A DNA stretch of 64,000 bases, taken from contig CM037473.1 in NCBI GenBank assembly GCA_021014325.1, positions 11,115,501 through 11,179,500 on the forward strand, written 5' to 3'. Each line of letters starts with the position of its first letter. Position 1 is the stretch's first letter. A model generated the notes under the pieces. That model was given only the letters and a program-made list of their open reading frames with translations. It was not told where the DNA came from and searched no databases. Source of the stretch: Plazaster borealis. Taxonomy: Eukaryota; Echinodermata; Asteroidea; Forcipulatida; Labidiasteridae. A program made the position numbers and the translations under genes. Shown piece by piece: positions 61,879 to 64,000 of this stretch.

Positions 61879-63567
61879 CCGCGTATAAGTGCGAGGTACA
61901 GGGGACCAGCACCAACAGGAAGTAGAAGAAGAACGTAAATTGCGAGAGCTGTGGGCTTTATTAGAAATGCATGTAAGGTTCTGAAGATAAGTAGGAGCTA
62001 GACCATTTCTGAATTTAAAAACAAGGAGGACTTTGAATGCAAGAGCGTCCTTAGGCTACCACCTGGATCCCTTTTGTTAGAGTTCTTGGTTCAATGTGTA
62101 GACATGCTCACAATAATCACATAAACACACTCTACACAGCCAAGCAACATCTGAGGTTTCCTGTCTCCAGCTTTCCCCAAAAATGTTTAGGATGTCTTAG
62201 GGTGCTTCCTGAGTTGAACAATATGATGGCCACATTGCTCACCTGCATTGTGGAGGCGCATCATAAAGTATCAAGTGGGATGACCAAATTCAAAACTGTG
62301 TGTTCTAAAGAACAGCGCAGTAGACTTTAAAAGGGTACTGTTGGCATGATCATAGCAGGTTTGTGGCTTTACATCTACATGTATGAACTTTAACCAAGTA
62401 ATGTATGCCCACACATTCTGGCTGTTACATCACAAAGGCACCATCATTTTTTCGTGGCGGCCAGTGCGGGTACGTGTGCAGTAACTGGGTAAAGTTCCTA
62501 ACTTCATAACAGCCACAGGCCTGCTATAATCATTCATGCCAACAGTCCCCCTTTAATATGTGTGTACAATGAAACCATTATTTACTCAGTGTCTGATGTA
62601 TCCGTGATTTTGTTTTAGTTGTAAGTTCAATGTACATATAGTAGTTTTTCCTCAGTGAAAACCACTTCTACTACTGAAATTACTAAGGGGCATCATCAAG
62701 GCAATGACAAGGAGGGCATAGTACTGCAGATCAAGTCAGTCAACTCTATTGCCTCTACATGTACCATAAAAATAAATGCTGCAATGATGTACAGGTGCAA
62801 TGTATATTTCACATGCACTGTACATAAATTAGCAAAAGTTGTTGAAATGTGGACATGATAGAGGTTGGAAATTGCTTCTGTGGTTTAGTTTAACACATGG
62901 TGGAGGAAGGAAATACATAAAGGGACAAAAGGATCACATCTGCTACAATAACCCCCCCCCAAAAAAAAAAAAACACACCAAAAAAACAAACCCAAAACCC
63001 TAACATCTGGACGTGTGTTATGGCTTTTCCATACATGTAAAACTAAAATCTCTCATTTTATGGATACGTGTACAGTTTTGTTGCCATGTAATCAATACAT
63101 TGAACAATGTTTATGTACAGTGTACATCCACATTGGTACAATACTTACTGCACATCCATTTCCAAAAACAACATACAGTACTCAGTTCAGTGCAATTATA
63201 TCAACTCAAATGTGTATCTTGAGGCAAATGCAGTTGTAAGAGTTTTGAATCATTCCATGGGCCTGTGTTTTAGGTTAGTAAGATCATGGTACTGTCCATA
63301 TAGACCCCTTGCATATATGGCATCACACTCTCAAACAGCACCCTCACTGAGGAAAAAGGAGGCAGATCATTGGCAATAGCTGTTCTTGGTGCGTAAAAAC
63401 ATGCGCGTGACCTTGGCGTACCAGCAGTGTTTTGACATTGTAATTTAGAATTGAGGGAATTACAATCTTTTTCTTGGATAGAAACACATTGTAATGTGAT
63501 GTATAATAGCCTAAATAAAAATATTTGTAACAGTCTTGTATTTTATACGTTTTCAATATCATTCTAG
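61879..63567. other. intergenic or intronic, no supported gene
   Basis: A C/A homopolymer-rich run at about 62950-62998 may be a decayed retroelement tail. No frame-consistent exons were recognised. If 59500-59686 is the first exon of the gene at 63568, this is intron 1. Confidence 0.4.
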
Positions 63568-63910
63568 GCTTCAGCACTGGTGAAACTCTGGCAAAAGTAT
63601 CTCGCTATCAACAGACTTTTTTCTTCAATATGGCTGATAAAGCTGACATTGAGTCACTGTGAGTACCACCAATAGTCATGATAGTTTGTTTAGTTTTTAA
63701 ATCTTTTTGCTACTGGCTTTGAACTCTATCTCTGACAGAGCATGGGAAAATTTCCCTTGGCCTTCGTTAACGCAGGAGGAAAATGTAAATTTGTATGGGA
63801 TCTTCACAAAGTGCACTACAGCTGAGGCAAGGGACAACTATGACAATTTGCAGCACACAAACAACATACATGTACAATGCATGTATTTAATTTGTTTGTT
63901 TTTTTGTTAA
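63568..63910 (+). CDS. start of an unidentified gene (partial, exons at 63568-63658 and from 63739)
   Basis: An exon-like segment follows TTCTAG and ends CT|GTGAGT at 63659. It contains an ATG at 63630 reading MADKADIESL. A second follows TGACAG at 63738. Joining them keeps frame: MADKADIESLAWENFPWPSL, then TQEEN. A donor (AAT|GTAAAT) may end it at 63784. Otherwise the frame stays open (LYGIFTKCTTAEARDNYDNL) to a TAA at 63910. The first exon is also open upstream of the ATG to its acceptor, so the true start may lie farther 5'. I do not recognise the family. The rest of the gene lies beyond the window. Confidence 0.5.
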
Positions 63911-63985
63911 TCAATGTATTTTATATCATATGTACATCTAACATTGTGTTCTAGCTTTTAGGAGGTGCCTTAGAATACCATGTGG

Positions 63986-64000
63986 ACCCAATTTCATAGA
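63986..64000. mobile_element. left end of a GGGCCCAATTTCATA-family MITE, cut by window edge
   Basis: ACCCAATTTCATAGA matches the first bases of the copies at 19651 and 53631. Too short to be certain. Confidence 0.45.

Overview
The window is animal nuclear DNA. It is AT-rich, its genes are split by GT-AG introns, and non-autonomous transposable elements fill most of the rest. The protein genes are bilaterian orthologues. The repeat load includes tRNA-Leu-derived SINEs, many TTAA-flanked MITEs and fold-back elements with tandem-repeat arms, like the TU elements described in sea urchins. This suggests a marine deuterostome, most likely an echinoderm and perhaps a sea star. That assignment is inference, and no species can be read from the sequence.

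Layout. (1) Positions 1-2414, plus strand: the last three exons of TYW1, the tRNA wybutosine synthesis enzyme. (2) 2.5-11.2 kb: no convincing gene, with several inverted-repeat elements. (3) 11,296-14,790, plus strand: a complete four-exon ARL6IP4 (SRp25-like) gene of 636 codons, RS- and K/R-rich with a conserved C-terminus. (4) 14.8-22.6 kb: gene desert with many palindromic elements, including an 870-bp fold-back element whose arms are 21-bp CCGCCCGGGCGG minisatellites and a fold-back element carrying telomere-like TTAGGG repeats. (5) 47,296 down to 22,656, minus strand: a 25-exon gene that joins in frame throughout, giving about 1,422 codons. It encodes an uncharacterised protein with a TBC (Rab-GAP)-like helical domain lacking the catalytic fingers, fused to C2-like/CCDC17-like beta domains. 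(6) 47.9-49.3 kb: a minisatellite of about thirteen 107-bp units. (7) 54,776 down to 49,275, minus strand: a complete five-exon SPRING1 (C12orf49) gene of 201 codons, the activator of the site-1 protease/SREBP pathway. (8) 54.9-63.5 kb: repeats, including a field of CCAACGTTGG words bounded by copies of one palindromic MITE. (9) 63.57 kb to the end, plus strand: the first visible coding exons of an unidentified gene.

The genes share no evident pathway; the arrangement is ordinary eukaryotic gene order. The most notable items are the TBC-C2 protein, the TTAA-inserting MITEs whose families share a subterminal motif, and the fold-back elements with minisatellite arms. All exon boundaries were read by eye from splice consensus, reading-frame continuity and recalled family conservation. 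No alignment was run.
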